A stretch of 64,000 nt of DNA from Pseudomonas rustica (GCF_018336155.1 NZ_JAGYHF010000009.1:62001-126000), one strand, 5' to 3'; positions 32,257 through 41,031 are shown, counted from the stretch's first letter. A program made the numbers and translations. Notes: generated from the letters alone by a model not told the origin.

Positions 32257-32366
32257 TCGTTCCCACGCTCCGCGTGGGAATGCATACCGTGACGCTCCGC
32301 GTCACATTCCGGGGCGGACGCAGAGCGTCCATTGGCAGCATTCCCACGCAGAGCGTGGGAACGATC
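32255..32366. repeat. Palindromic repeat family C, copy 2
   Basis: GATCGTTCCCACGCTCCGCG at the left and CGCAGAGCGTGGGAACGATC at the right; inner stems GACGCTCCGCGTC and GGACGCAGAGCGTCC. Same organisation as 11615-11719. Confidence 0.9.
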
Positions 32367-32379
32367 ATGGGGGGGAGGG

Positions 32380-33375
32380 TTAGGCAGCTTGCTGAAACTG
32401 CTGCCGATACTGATTTGGCGACAGCTCGGTGTGCTGACGGAACAACCGCGCAAAGAAGCTCGCGTCGTCGTAACCGACTTCATAACTGATGGTCTTGATG
32501 CTCTTGCGGCTGCCGGACAACAAGCCCTTCGCCGTCTCGATGCGCAGCCGCTGCAGGTAATGCAACGGCTTGTCGCCAGTCGCAGTCTGGAAGCGGCGCA
32601 TGAAATTGCGAATGCTCATGCCATGCTCGCGCGCCACATCTTCGAAGCGGAATTTGTCGGCGAAGTGTTCTTCGAGCCAGTGCTGGATCTGCAGGATGAT
32701 CACGTCCTGATGCAGCTTCTGCCCGCCAAAACCAATGCGCCCCGGCGAATAGTTACGCTGCACTTCGTAAAGAATATCGCGGGCCACAGCCTGCGCCACA
32801 TTGGCTCCGCAGAAACGCTCGATCAAGTAGATGTAGAGGTCGCAGGCCGACGTGGTGCCGCCAGCGCAATACAGGTTGTCGGCGTCGGTCAGGTGCTTGT
32901 CCTGATTCAGGTGCACCTTGGGGAAGCGTTCGGCGAAGGCGTTGAAGAAGCGCCAGTACGTGGTCGCCTCCTTGCCATTCAGCAGCCCGGCTTCGGCCAG
33001 CCAGAACACCCCGGTGGCTTCGCCGCAGAGCACAGCGCCGCGAGCATGTTGCTCACGCAGCCACGGCATGATTTGCGGGTAACGGGTGCACAGGGTTTCG
33101 AAGTCATCCCAGAACGCCGGGAGGATGATGATATCGGTGTTTTCCAGACCACCGTCGACGGGGATCACCACATCGCTGAAGCTTGTTACCGGTTTGCCGT
33201 CGGGGCTGACGATGCGCGTTTCAAACGCCGGTGTCAGGCCGTGGCCCAGTTGTTTGCCGTAGCGCAGGCTCGCCACATGGAAAAAATCCTTGGCTTGCAT
33301 GAGGGTGAAGGCGAAAACCCGGTCGATAGCCAGGATGCTGACGCGCCGCAAGGGCGTGGAGACTTGCTTGGACAT
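32380..33375 (-). CDS. GlxA-family transcriptional regulator (DJ-1/PfpI plus AraC HTH)
   Basis: A 331-aa regulator with an N-terminal class I glutamine-amidotransferase-like (DJ-1/PfpI) domain, about residues 10-200, including ARGAVLCGEATGVFWLAEAG, in which Cys is at the family's elbow position, and a C-terminal AraC HTH (DVAREHGMSIRNFMRRF, then ISYEVGYDDASFFARLFRQ). Pseudomonads use such regulators for quaternary-amine and arginine catabolism (GbdR, CdhR, ArgR). It is divergent from an acyl-CoA dehydrogenase with a 151-bp gap; it may control that gene, but the ligand is unknown. Confidence 0.9.
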   Translation of the reverse strand: MSKQVSTPLRRVSILAIDRVFAFTLMQAKDFFHVASLRYGKQLGHGLTPAFETRIVSPDGKPVTSFSDVVIPVDGGLENTDIIILPAFWDDFETLCTRYPQIMPWLREQHARGAVLCGEATGVFWLAEAGLLNGKEATTYWRFFNAFAERFPKVHLNQDKHLTDADNLYCAGGTTSACDLYIYLIERFCGANVAQAVARDILYEVQRNYSPGRIGFGGQKLHQDVIILQIQHWLEEHFADKFRFEDVAREHGMSIRNFMRRFQTATGDKPLHYLQRLRIETAKGLLSGSRKSIKTISYEVGYDDASFFARLFRQHTELSPNQYRQQFQQAA

Positions 33376-33526
33376 AATTCAACTTTTGTTTTGTTTTTAT
33401 AAGGGAAAGTGGTCACCAGACGGCTGGATCGTCTTATTTTTTGTCGGATGTGTCCAGTGTCCTGTGTCGGAGGGGAGGCATAGTCTCTGAGGGTCATCTC
33501 CCTCCAACAAGAAAGAAAGGTGCCGC

Positions 33527-34663
33527 ATGATCCCCAGAACCTTGTTCAGCTCCGAGCACGAATTATTCCGCGACAGCGTACGAACCTTCCTCGAAAAAGA
33601 GGCCGTGCCGTTCCATGCGCAGTGGGAGAAACAAGGCCACATCGACCGCAAGCTGTGGAACAAGGCCGGGGAGGCGGGGATGCTCTGCTCGCACCTGCCG
33701 GAAGAATACGGCGGGCTGGGGGCGGACTTTCTCTATAGCGCCGTGGTGATCGAGGAGGTCGGCCGGCTGGGCCTGACCGGCATCGGTTTCTCGCTGCATT
33801 CGGACATTGTCGCGCCGTACATCCTGCATTACGGCAGTGAAGCGCTGAAACACAAATACTTGCCGAAACTGGTCTCCGGCGAGATGGTCACCGCCATCGC
33901 CATGACCGAACCTGGCGCGGGCTCCGACCTGCAAGGCGTGAAGACCAGCGCCGTGCTCGACGGCGATGAATACGTGATCAACGGTTCGAAAACTTTCATC
34001 ACCAACGGCTTCCTCGCGGATCTGGTGATCGTCGTTGCCAAGACCGATCCCAAGGCCGGCGCCAAGGGCACCAGCCTGTTTCTGGTCGAAGCGAATACGC
34101 CGGGCTTCGAGAAGGGCAAACGCCTCGAGAAGGTAGGAATGAAGGCGCAGGACACGTCGGAATTGTTCTTCCAGGACGTACGCGTGCCGAAAGAAAATCT
34201 GCTGGGGCAGGCCGGGGCAGGGTTTGCTTATCTGATGCAGGAGTTGCCTCAGGAACGCCTGACGGTGGCGATTGGCGGTCTGGCCTCAGCCGAAGCAGCG
34301 TTGCAATGGACGCTGGATTACACCCGTGATCGCAAGGCGTTCGGCAAGGCGATTGCTGATTTCCAGAACACGCGCTTCAAACTGGCCGAGATGGCCACTG
34401 AAATTCAGATCGGCCGAGTGTTTGTCGACAAATGTCTGGAACTGCATCTGCAAGGCAAGCTGGATGTGCCGACGGCGGCGATGGCCAAATACTGGGGCAC
34501 CGACCTGCAATGCAGAGTGCTCGACGAATGCGTGCAACTGCATGGCGGCTACGGCTTCATGTGGGAATACCCGGTGGCCCGCGCGTGGGCGGATGCGCGC
34601 GTGCAGCGGATCTATGCCGGCACCAATGAAATCATGAAAGAGATTATTGCGCGGTCGCTCTAG
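33527..34663 (+). CDS. Acyl-CoA dehydrogenase
   Basis: FAD-dependent alpha,beta-desaturation of an acyl-CoA, passing electrons to ETF. 378 aa with the family signatures AMTEPGAGSDLQG near 125-137 and QLHGGYGFMWEYPVARAWAD near 341-360, and the YAGTNEIMKEIIARSL C-terminus, where the Glu of GTNEI is the usual catalytic base position. GAAAGG lies 7 bp before the start. Resembles long-chain/isovaleryl-type dehydrogenases; substrate chain length is not clear. It is divergent from the GlxA-type regulator. Confidence 0.93.
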   Translation: MIPRTLFSSEHELFRDSVRTFLEKEAVPFHAQWEKQGHIDRKLWNKAGEAGMLCSHLPEEYGGLGADFLYSAVVIEEVGRLGLTGIGFSLHSDIVAPYILHYGSEALKHKYLPKLVSGEMVTAIAMTEPGAGSDLQGVKTSAVLDGDEYVINGSKTFITNGFLADLVIVVAKTDPKAGAKGTSLFLVEANTPGFEKGKRLEKVGMKAQDTSELFFQDVRVPKENLLGQAGAGFAYLMQELPQERLTVAIGGLASAEAALQWTLDYTRDRKAFGKAIADFQNTRFKLAEMATEIQIGRVFVDKCLELHLQGKLDVPTAAMAKYWGTDLQCRVLDECVQLHGGYGFMWEYPVARAWADARVQRIYAGTNEIMKEIIARSL

Positions 34664-34668
34664 GTTTT

Positions 34669-34722
34669 GATCGTTCCCACGCTCTGCGTGGGAATGCCGC
34701 CGGGGACGCTCTGCGTTCCGCT
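34669..34722. repeat. Family C repeat, truncated half
   Basis: GATCGTTCCCACGCTCTGCG through GGGACGCTCTGCGTTCCGC, matching only the left half of the copies at 11615 and 32255. It ends just before a family A REP pair, as if replaced by it. Confidence 0.85.
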
Positions 34723-34743
34723 TCGGAGATGATTTGATAGACC

Positions 34744-34810
34744 TCTTCGCGAGCAAGCCCGCTCCCACAGGTACGGTGATCTCCTGTGGGAGCGGGCTTG
34801 CTCGCGAAGG
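34744..34810. repeat. REP pair, family A, short spacer
   Basis: TTCGCGAGCAAGCCCGCTCC facing GGGAGCGGGCTTGCTCGCGA with a spacer of only about 20 bp. Confidence 0.92.
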
Positions 34811-34825
34811 CGGTTTATCTATCGA

Positions 34826-35866
34826 TCAAGGCGCGGGATTCGGATGATCCTTGTGAATCGCCTCAATCCCTTCCAGCACTTCATCGGAAAGCTTCAAATC
34901 AAAACTGGCGATGTTGCTGTCCAGTTGCTCAAGCGTCGTCGCGCCAATGATGTTGCTGGTGACGAACGGTTGCTGGGTCACGAACGCCAACGCCATCTGC
35001 GCCGGATCCAGACCGTGCTCACGGGCGAGCGCTACATAACGGCTGCACGCTGCTTCCGACTGTGCATTGAAATAGCGGCTGAAGCGGCTATAGAGGCTCA
35101 GACGGCCTTTCGGCGGACGTGCGCCACCTTCGTACTTGCCTGACAGAAAACCAAACGCCAGCGGCGAATAGGCGAGCAGGCCGCACTGTTCGCGGATGGC
35201 GATTTCCGCCAGACCCACTTCAAAGCTGCGGTTGAGCAGGTTGTACGGGTTCTGGATCGACACCGCACGCGGCCAGCCACGGGCTTCGGCCAGTGCGAGA
35301 AAGCGCATGGTGCCCCACGGCGTTTCGTTGGACAGACCGATGTGGCGAATCTTGCCGGCCTTCACTTGCTCGTCGAGCGCTTCGAGAGTGTCTTCCAGCG
35401 GCGTCAAATTGGCTTCGATCTTGTGCTTGTAGCCCAGCTGTCCGAAAAAGTTGGTGCTGCGCTCTGGCCAGTGCAATTGGTACAGATCGATGTAATCGGT
35501 CTGCAGGCGCTCGAGGCTGGCATCCACCGCAGCGGTGATGTGCTGGCGGTTGTGGCGCAGGTTTTTATCGCGGATGTAGTCGATGGTGTTGCCCGGGCCG
35601 GCGATCTTGCTGGCGAGGATCCAGTCGGCACGATCGCCGCGACTTTTGAAATAATTGCCGATGTAACGCTCGGTGGTGGCGTAGGTTTCGGCTTTCGGTG
35701 GCACCGGGTACATCTCGGCGGTGTCGATGAAATTGATCCCGGCTTCCTTGGCGCGTTCGATCTGGGCGAAGGCTTCAGCTTCAGTGTTTTGCTCGCCCCA
35801 GGTCATGGTGCCGAGGCAGATTGCGCTCACGTTCAGGTCGGTACGGCCTAGCTGGCGATAGTCCAT
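34826..35866 (-). CDS. NADP(H)-dependent aldo/keto reductase (Tas-like)
   Basis: A 346-aa reductase with the (beta/alpha)8 aldo/keto reductase signatures: FIDTAEMYPVPP near 50-61 (catalytic Asp and Tyr), the active-site Lys in LASKIAGPG near 95, His in YQLHWPER near 131-138, and a C-terminal NADP-binding IIGATTLEQLDSN. The MDYRQLGRTDLNVS start (ATG 35866) has AAGGAG 7 bp upstream, so longer frames are rejected. Similar to E. coli Tas. Physiological substrate unknown. Confidence 0.92.
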   Translation of the reverse strand: MDYRQLGRTDLNVSAICLGTMTWGEQNTEAEAFAQIERAKEAGINFIDTAEMYPVPPKAETYATTERYIGNYFKSRGDRADWILASKIAGPGNTIDYIRDKNLRHNRQHITAAVDASLERLQTDYIDLYQLHWPERSTNFFGQLGYKHKIEANLTPLEDTLEALDEQVKAGKIRHIGLSNETPWGTMRFLALAEARGWPRAVSIQNPYNLLNRSFEVGLAEIAIREQCGLLAYSPLAFGFLSGKYEGGARPPKGRLSLYSRFSRYFNAQSEAACSRYVALAREHGLDPAQMALAFVTQQPFVTSNIIGATTLEQLDSNIASFDLKLSDEVLEGIEAIHKDHPNPAP

Positions 35867-36111
35867 CGGGTACTCCTTGGGCAAAACAATCATAAAAGCA
35901 GGTTGAATTATTTTTCGCAATCTGCATAATTGCCGACCTCTTTCTGCAGTGGAAGTGATGCGCCGCCGCCGAAGAATCTTGCCGTTGAACGGACGCGCCG
36001 ACCCGAGCCCCCGAAAGCGTCTGTATCCGGCTGCCTTTGACTTGTCAAAGTACGCACTATTCAGTAAGATCCGCCGTCTAATTTACAGGGCGGCCCCTGA
36101 GGCTATAAAGA
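35867..36111. promoter_or_regulatory. rplM promoter and leader
   Basis: A TTGACT hexamer at 36037-36042 is a good -35; possible -10 hexamers are TATTCA (36058) or TAAGAT (36065), neither ideally spaced. In the leader CCGCC (36071-36075) and GGCGG (36089-36093) can form a short hairpin just before rplM. L13 leaders regulate rplM in other bacteria; this one is only a candidate. Confidence 0.4.
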
Positions 36112-36540
36112 ATGAAAACTTTTACTGCTAAACCAGAAACAGTAAAGCGCGACTGGTTTGTCGTCGACGCTGCTGGTCAGACCCTGGGTCGTCTGGCCAC
36201 CGAAATCGCGAGCCGTCTGCGTGGCAAGCACAAGCCTGAGTACACTCCTCACGTTGACACCGGCGACTACATCGTCGTAATCAACGCTGAGCAGATTCGT
36301 GTTACCGGTGCTAAAACCACTGACAAAATCTACTACTCCCACTCCGGTTTCCCGGGCGGCATCAAGTCGATCAACTTTGAAAAGCTGATCGCTAAAGCCC
36401 CTGAGCGCGTGATCGAGACCGCGGTTAAAGGCATGCTGCCTAAAAACCCACTGGGTCGCGACATGTACCGTAAGCTGAAAGTCTATGCGGGCGCTGCACA
36501 CCCACATACTGCTCAGCAGCCCCAAGAACTGAAGTTTTAA
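36112..36540 (+). CDS. rplM: 50S ribosomal protein L13
   Basis: 142-aa ribosomal protein with the L13 signatures KPETVKRDWFVVDAAGQTLG at residues 5-24, IASRLRGKHKPEYTPHVDTG near 38-57 and MLPKNPLGRDMYRKLKVYAG near 109-128. It is the first gene of the rplM-rpsI operon, with a 14-bp gap to rpsI. Codon use is strongly biased as expected for a ribosomal gene. Confidence 0.98.
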   Translation: MKTFTAKPETVKRDWFVVDAAGQTLGRLATEIASRLRGKHKPEYTPHVDTGDYIVVINAEQIRVTGAKTTDKIYYSHSGFPGGIKSINFEKLIAKAPERVIETAVKGMLPKNPLGRDMYRKLKVYAGAAHPHTAQQPQELKF

Positions 36541-36554
36541 CGGAATAGTACATT

Positions 36555-36947
36555 ATGTCGGCGACTCAAAATTACGGCACTGGCCGTCGCAAGACCGCAA
36601 CCGCACGCGTTTTCCTGCGTCCGGGTACTGGTAACATCTCCATCAACAACCGTTCGCTGGAAAACTTCTTCGGCCGCGAAACTGCCCGCATGGTAGTTCG
36701 TCAGCCGCTGGAGCTGACTGAGACTGTCGAGAAGTTCGACATCTACGTCACCGTGATCGGCGGTGGTGTAAGTGGTCAAGCTGGCGCAATCCGCCACGGT
36801 ATCACTCGCGCTCTGATGGACTACGACGAAACCCTGCGTGGCGCTCTGCGCAAAGCTGGCTTCGTTACTCGCGACGCCCGTGAAGTTGAACGTAAGAAAG
36901 TTGGTCTGCGTAAAGCGCGTAAGCGTCCGCAGTACTCGAAGCGTTAA
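36555..36947 (+). CDS. rpsI: 30S ribosomal protein S9
   Basis: 130-aa ribosomal protein: YGTGRRKTATARVFLRPGTG near residues 6-25, the GGGVSGQAGAIRHGI core near 71-85 and the basic C-terminus RKARKRPQYSKR, whose terminal KR contacts P-site tRNA. Follows rplM and ends at a terminator. Confidence 0.98.
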   Translation: MSATQNYGTGRRKTATARVFLRPGTGNISINNRSLENFFGRETARMVVRQPLELTETVEKFDIYVTVIGGGVSGQAGAIRHGITRALMDYDETLRGALRKAGFVTRDAREVERKKVGLRKARKRPQYSKR

Positions 36948-36969
36948 TTCCGCTTCCACGTTCAAAAAG

Positions 36970-37004
36970 AACGCCCGCCTCCTCACGGAAGCGGGCGTTT
37001 TTTT
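36970..37004 (+). terminator. Rho-independent terminator after rplM-rpsI
   Basis: ACGCCCGCCTCC and AAGCGGGCGT pair closely enough to form an 8-bp GC-rich stem, followed by seven T residues. Confidence 0.92.
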
Positions 37005-37216
37005 ATGCCTGTAATTTATCAAAGAATTGCGCTGCGACAACTTGCCACTTCCGTAGACCCCCTATACTGCAAGGCTTGAGGGTAAGAGCTCCGGGTAATT
37101 CCCTTGTCAGAATTGGGGCTTTTCATTACCATTCGGCAAAATTTTTATAAGTAACATTGATTTATTTAGTAGATGCCTGATTTAACAGGCCACAAAAGCT
37201 GATGGGAGAGGACTGA

Positions 37217-37810
37217 ATGAGCAATGACGGCGTGAATGCAGGCCGGCGTCGCTTCTTGGTAGCAGCCACATCCGTGGTGGGTGCTGCAGGAGCGGTGGGG
37301 GCTGCGGTCCCGTTCGTGGGGTCATGGTTTCCCAGTGCCAAGGCGAAAGCCGCCGGTGCACCGGTGAAAGTGAATGTCAGCAAAGTCGAGCCAGGACAGC
37401 AGATGATTGCTGAATGGCGTGGCCAGCCGGTGTTCATTGTCCGCCGTACCAAGGAAATCCTGGATAATCTGAAAAAGATCGAGGGCCAGCTCTCCGATCC
37501 TGAATCCAAAAACTCCACGCAACCCACCTATGTCGACCCTGAAGTGCGATCGATCAAGCCGGAAATTCTGCTGCTGATCGGGATCTGCACACACTTGGGT
37601 TGCTCACCGACCTTCCGTCCCGAAGTGGCACCTGCGGATCTGGGTAAAGACTGGGTAGGCGGTTATTTCTGCCCTTGCCACGGTTCCCACTACGATCTGG
37701 CTGGCCGCGTCTACAAGTCGCAACCTGCGCCTTTGAACCTGCCAGTTCCCCCGCATTCCTATGAGACCGATGACCTGATTGTCATTGGCGTCGATACGGA
37801 GAAAGCGTGA
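37217..37810 (+). CDS. petA: Ubiquinol-cytochrome c reductase iron-sulfur (Rieske) subunit
   Basis: Rieske protein of the cytochrome bc1 complex. 197 aa with a twin-arginine start (RRRFLVAAT at 10-18), one transmembrane anchor (about 15-40), and the 2Fe-2S ligands in CTHLGC (Cys124, His126) and CPCHG (Cys152, His155), with Cys129 and Cys154 forming the usual disulfide. GGGAGAGGAC precedes the start. First gene of petABC; its stop overlaps petB's start by one base. A TATACT hexamer at 37063-37068 is a possible -10 for the operon. Confidence 0.97.
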   Translation: MSNDGVNAGRRRFLVAATSVVGAAGAVGAAVPFVGSWFPSAKAKAAGAPVKVNVSKVEPGQQMIAEWRGQPVFIVRRTKEILDNLKKIEGQLSDPESKNSTQPTYVDPEVRSIKPEILLLIGICTHLGCSPTFRPEVAPADLGKDWVGGYFCPCHGSHYDLAGRVYKSQPAPLNLPVPPHSYETDDLIVIGVDTEKA

Positions 37811-39021
37811 TGAGCAAGTTCATGGATTGGGTTGATGCGCGCTTTCCCGCGACGAAAATGTGGGAAGACCATCTCAGCAAGTATTACGCGCCAAAAAACT
37901 TTAACTTCTTCTACTTCTTCGGCTCCCTGGCGCTGCTGGTTCTGGTCAATCAGATCGTCACCGGTGTCTGGCTGACGATGAGCTACACGCCGTCGGCAGA
38001 AGAAGCGTTCGCTTCCGTTGAATACATCATGCGCGACGTCGAGTACGGCTCGATCCTGCGTTTGCTGCACTCGACCGGCGCTTCGGCGTTTTTCATCGTG
38101 GTCTATCTGCACATGTTCCGTGGCTTGCTTTACGGTTCGTACCAGAAACCGCGTGAACTGGTCTGGGTGTTCGGCATGCTGATCTACCTGGCGCTGATGG
38201 CCGAAGCCTTCATGGGTTATCTGCTGCCATGGGGTCAGATGTCCTACTGGGGTGCCCAGGTGATCATCTCGCTGTTCGGTGCGATACCGGTGATCGGTAA
38301 CGACCTGACCCAGTGGATTCGTGGTGACTACCTGATCTCCGGCATTACCCTGAACCGCTTCTTCGCCTTGCACGTTGTTGCGCTGCCGATCGTGATTCTC
38401 GGTCTGGTGGTGTTGCACATTCTGGCGCTGCACGAAGTGGGTTCGAACAACCCTGACGGCGTCGACATCAAGAAGCACAAAGACGAAAACGGCATCCCGC
38501 TGGACGGCATCGCCTTCCACCCTTACTACACCGTGAAAGACATTGTCGGTGTCGTGGTATTCCTGTTTATCTTCTGCTTCATTGTGTTCTTCTTCCCGGA
38601 AATGGGCGGCTACTTCCTCGAAAAACCAAACTTCGAGCAAGCTAACCCTTTCAAGACACCAGAGCACATTGCGCCGGTTTGGTACTTCACACCGTTCTAC
38701 GCAATCTTGCGGGCAATCCCCGACAAACTCATGGGCGTTATCGCCATGGGCGCGGCGATTGCGGTGCTGTTCGTGCTGCCGTGGCTGGATCGAAGCCCGG
38801 TCAAATCGATGCGCTATAAAGGCTGGATGAGCAAAATCTGGCTGGTGGTGTTCTGCATTTCGTTCGTGATCCTCGGCATTCTCGGTGTGCTTGCGCCAAC
38901 GCCGGAGCGAACCTTGCTGTCGCAGGTCTGCACCTTCCTGTACTTCGCCTACTTCATTCTGATGCCGTTCTACACCAGGCTCGAGAAGACCAAACCGGTT
39001 CCGGAAAGGGTGACTGGCTGA
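37810..39021 (+). CDS. petB: Cytochrome b subunit of the bc1 complex
   Basis: 403-aa full-length cytochrome b with eight transmembrane helices. Paired haem-ligand histidines lie in helix B (LRLLHSTGASAFFIVVYLHM) and helix D (FFALHVVALPIVILGLVVLH), and the Qo-site PEWY-like motif appears as PVWYFTPFYAILR. Contains quinol oxidation (Qo) and reduction (Qi) sites. ATG 37810 overlaps the petA stop (TGATG); a GTG one codon earlier is less likely. Start and stop overlap with both neighbours. Confidence 0.97.
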   Translation: MSKFMDWVDARFPATKMWEDHLSKYYAPKNFNFFYFFGSLALLVLVNQIVTGVWLTMSYTPSAEEAFASVEYIMRDVEYGSILRLLHSTGASAFFIVVYLHMFRGLLYGSYQKPRELVWVFGMLIYLALMAEAFMGYLLPWGQMSYWGAQVIISLFGAIPVIGNDLTQWIRGDYLISGITLNRFFALHVVALPIVILGLVVLHILALHEVGSNNPDGVDIKKHKDENGIPLDGIAFHPYYTVKDIVGVVVFLFIFCFIVFFFPEMGGYFLEKPNFEQANPFKTPEHIAPVWYFTPFYAILRAIPDKLMGVIAMGAAIAVLFVLPWLDRSPVKSMRYKGWMSKIWLVVFCISFVILGILGVLAPTPERTLLSQVCTFLYFAYFILMPFYTRLEKTKPVPERVTG

Positions 39022-39800
39022 TGAAAAAGTTATTTTTTGCTCTGATTTTTGCTGCGTTGCCTGTCTTGTCGTTCGCTGCTGAACACGGTGCGGAGCTGGA
39101 AAAAGTCGACATCGATGTCTCCGATAAAGCTGCTTTGCAGGACGGTGCGCGCACCTTCGCCAACTACTGCATGGGTTGCCACAGCGCCAAGTTCCAGCGT
39201 TACGAGCGCGTTGCCGACGACCTCGGCGTGCCGCACGAACTGATGCTGGAGAAGCTGGTGTTCACCGGTGCCAAGATCGGTGATCACATGACCATCGGCA
39301 TGCAGCCGGCGGACGCCAAAACCTGGTTCGGCGCAGCACCACCGGATCTGACTCTGGTGGCTCGCGTGCGTGGCACCGACTGGCTCTACGGTTACCTGAA
39401 GTCGTTCTACGAAGATCCGGCACGCCCATGGGGTGTGAACAACAAGGTCTTCCCGAACGTCGGCATGCCTAACGTACTGGTCGGCCTGCAAGGTCGCCAA
39501 GTGGTGGGCTGCAAACAGGTGCAGATCGTCGAAGAAGGCAAGAAGCAATATGATCCGTTGACCGGTACGCCGCTGACTCATGAAGCGTGCGATCAATTGA
39601 CCATCGTGCCGAAATCCGGTGCTCTGAACGAAGAGCAGTTCGATGAGAAGGTCAAGAATCTGGTAACCTTCCTGGCTTACTCGGCTAACCCGGTTAAGCT
39701 GCAACATCAGCGCATCGGTACCTACGTCTTGCTGTACTTGGCGTTCTTCTTTGTGTTCGCCTACCTGCTCAAGCGTGAATACTGGAAAGACGTGCACTGA
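39021..39800 (+). CDS. petC: Cytochrome c1 subunit of the bc1 complex
   Basis: 259-aa membrane-anchored c-type cytochrome: signal peptide to about residue 20 (cleavage after SFAA), haem-binding CMGCH at 50-54, the axial-Met region TIGMQPADAKTWFGAAPPDL near 91-110, and a single C-terminal transmembrane helix (YVLLYLAFFFVFAYLLKREY). Transfers electrons from the Rieske centre to soluble cytochrome c. Last gene of petABC, followed by a very large inverted repeat terminator. Confidence 0.97.
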   Translation: MKKLFFALIFAALPVLSFAAEHGAELEKVDIDVSDKAALQDGARTFANYCMGCHSAKFQRYERVADDLGVPHELMLEKLVFTGAKIGDHMTIGMQPADAKTWFGAAPPDLTLVARVRGTDWLYGYLKSFYEDPARPWGVNNKVFPNVGMPNVLVGLQGRQVVGCKQVQIVEEGKKQYDPLTGTPLTHEACDQLTIVPKSGALNEEQFDEKVKNLVTFLAYSANPVKLQHQRIGTYVLLYLAFFFVFAYLLKREYWKDVH

Positions 39801-39825
39801 TACGCTTCAAAGCATTGCTGTTAAT

Positions 39826-39912
39826 CGCGCGCGCCCAAGGGCGCCTCCGATAACGCAACGTCCGGTTCGCCGGATATTGCGGGAGGCGCCCTCTGGGCGC
39901 GCGCGTTTTTCC
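39826..39912 (+). terminator. Large nested hairpin terminator after petABC
   Basis: CGCGCGCGCCCAAGGGCGCC is matched by GGCGCCCTCTGGGCGCGCGC about 45 bp later, with an inner hairpin TCCGGTTCGCCGGA, then five T residues. Unusually long and GC-rich for a terminator. Confidence 0.88.
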
Positions 39913-39947
39913 GGTTCCAATCATTTCAACAAGCGAGGAGGATCGCC

Positions 39948-40565
39948 ATGGGCGTGACCAATCGGTTGGCCTGTTACTCCGACCCCGCCGACCACTATTC
40001 CCACCGAGTGCGCATCGTGCTTGCAGAGAAGGGTGTCAGCGCCGAAATCATTTATGTGGAAGCTGGTCGTCAGCCGCCTAAACTGATTGAGGTGAACCCT
40101 TACGGAAGTCTGCCTACGCTGGTCGATCGTGACCTGGCGCTGTGGGAGTCGACTGTGGTGATGGAATATCTGGATGAGCGTTACCCGCACCCGCCGTTGT
40201 TGCCGGTTTATCCAGTGGCGCGTGCCAACAGTCGACTGCTGATTCATCGTATTCAGCGCGACTGGTGTGGTCTGGTGGATCTGATTCTTGATCCAAAGTC
40301 CAAAGAGGCCGCGCGTGTCGTGGCGCGCAAGGAATTGCGTGAAAGCCTGACGGGCGTGTCGCCGCTGTTTGCCGACAAGCCGTTTTTCCTCAGTGAGGAA
40401 CAAAGTCTGGTGGATTGCTGCCTATTGCCAATACTCTGGCGTTTGCCGATTTTGGGTATTGAACTGCCGCGGCCAGCCAAGCCGCTGCTTGATTACATGG
40501 AGCGCTCGTTTGCGCGTGAGGCTTTCCAGGCGAGTCTGTCTGGTGTCGAACGCGATATGCGCTAA
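39948..40565 (+). CDS. sspA: Stringent starvation protein A
   Basis: A 205-aa glutathione S-transferase-fold protein that binds RNA polymerase and redirects it under starvation in E. coli. N-terminal thioredoxin-like part with YSDPADHYSHRVRIVLAEKG near residues 8-27 and LVDRDLALWESTVVMEYLDE near 56-75, then an all-helical C-terminal domain. GGAGGATC precedes the start. Forms an operon with sspB (16-bp gap). In pseudomonads SspA also affects virulence and motility regulators. Confidence 0.95.
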   Translation: MGVTNRLACYSDPADHYSHRVRIVLAEKGVSAEIIYVEAGRQPPKLIEVNPYGSLPTLVDRDLALWESTVVMEYLDERYPHPPLLPVYPVARANSRLLIHRIQRDWCGLVDLILDPKSKEAARVVARKELRESLTGVSPLFADKPFFLSEEQSLVDCCLLPILWRLPILGIELPRPAKPLLDYMERSFAREAFQASLSGVERDMR

Positions 40566-40581
40566 GGCTTAAGGAGCCGCT

Positions 40582-40995
40582 ATGAACTCCAGTCGACCTT
40601 ATTTGGTTCGCGCGCTCTATGAGTGGATTGTGGATAACGATTGCACCCCGCACATGCTGGTCAATTCCGAGTACCCGGCGGTGCAAGTGCCGCAGGGTTT
40701 CGCCAGTGACGGGCAGATTGTCCTGAACATCTCGCCAAGTGCCGTACGGCATTTGCACATGGACAACGACGTGGTGACCTTTGAAGGTCGCTTCGGTGGC
40801 GTCCCGCACAGCTTGTACGTGCCGATTGGCGCCATCCTGGGGATCTACGCCCGGGAGAACGGTCAAGGCATGGTGTTTGATCTCGAGTCGCCGATGGATG
40901 ACGAGGAAGAGATCGAGTCGGATGACGACTTGCCACCACCGGACAGCGAACCGCCGCGCCCAACAGGCCGGCCAAGTTTGAAAGTGGTGAAATAA
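40582..40995 (+). CDS. sspB: ClpXP adaptor, stringent starvation protein B
   Basis: 137-aa adaptor that delivers ssrA-tagged proteins to ClpXP. The substrate-binding domain is intact (RALYEWIVDNDCTPHMLVNS near 10-29, VTFEGRFGGVPHSLYVPIGA near 65-84, LGIYARENGQGM). A flexible acidic linker (DDEEEIESDDDLPPPDSEPP) leads to the short ClpX-docking tail RPSLKVVK at the end. Second gene of sspAB, ending at a terminator. Confidence 0.96.
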   Translation: MNSSRPYLVRALYEWIVDNDCTPHMLVNSEYPAVQVPQGFASDGQIVLNISPSAVRHLHMDNDVVTFEGRFGGVPHSLYVPIGAILGIYARENGQGMVFDLESPMDDEEEIESDDDLPPPDSEPPRPTGRPSLKVVK

Positions 40996-41027
40996 AAAAA
41001 GGCGATCCGGATGGATCGCCTTTTTTA
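40994..41027 (+). terminator. Rho-independent terminator after sspAB
   Basis: AAAAAAAGGCGATCC and GGATCGCCTTTTTT pair around GGAT with A and T runs on each side. Confidence 0.94.
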
Positions 41028-41031
41028 TGCG

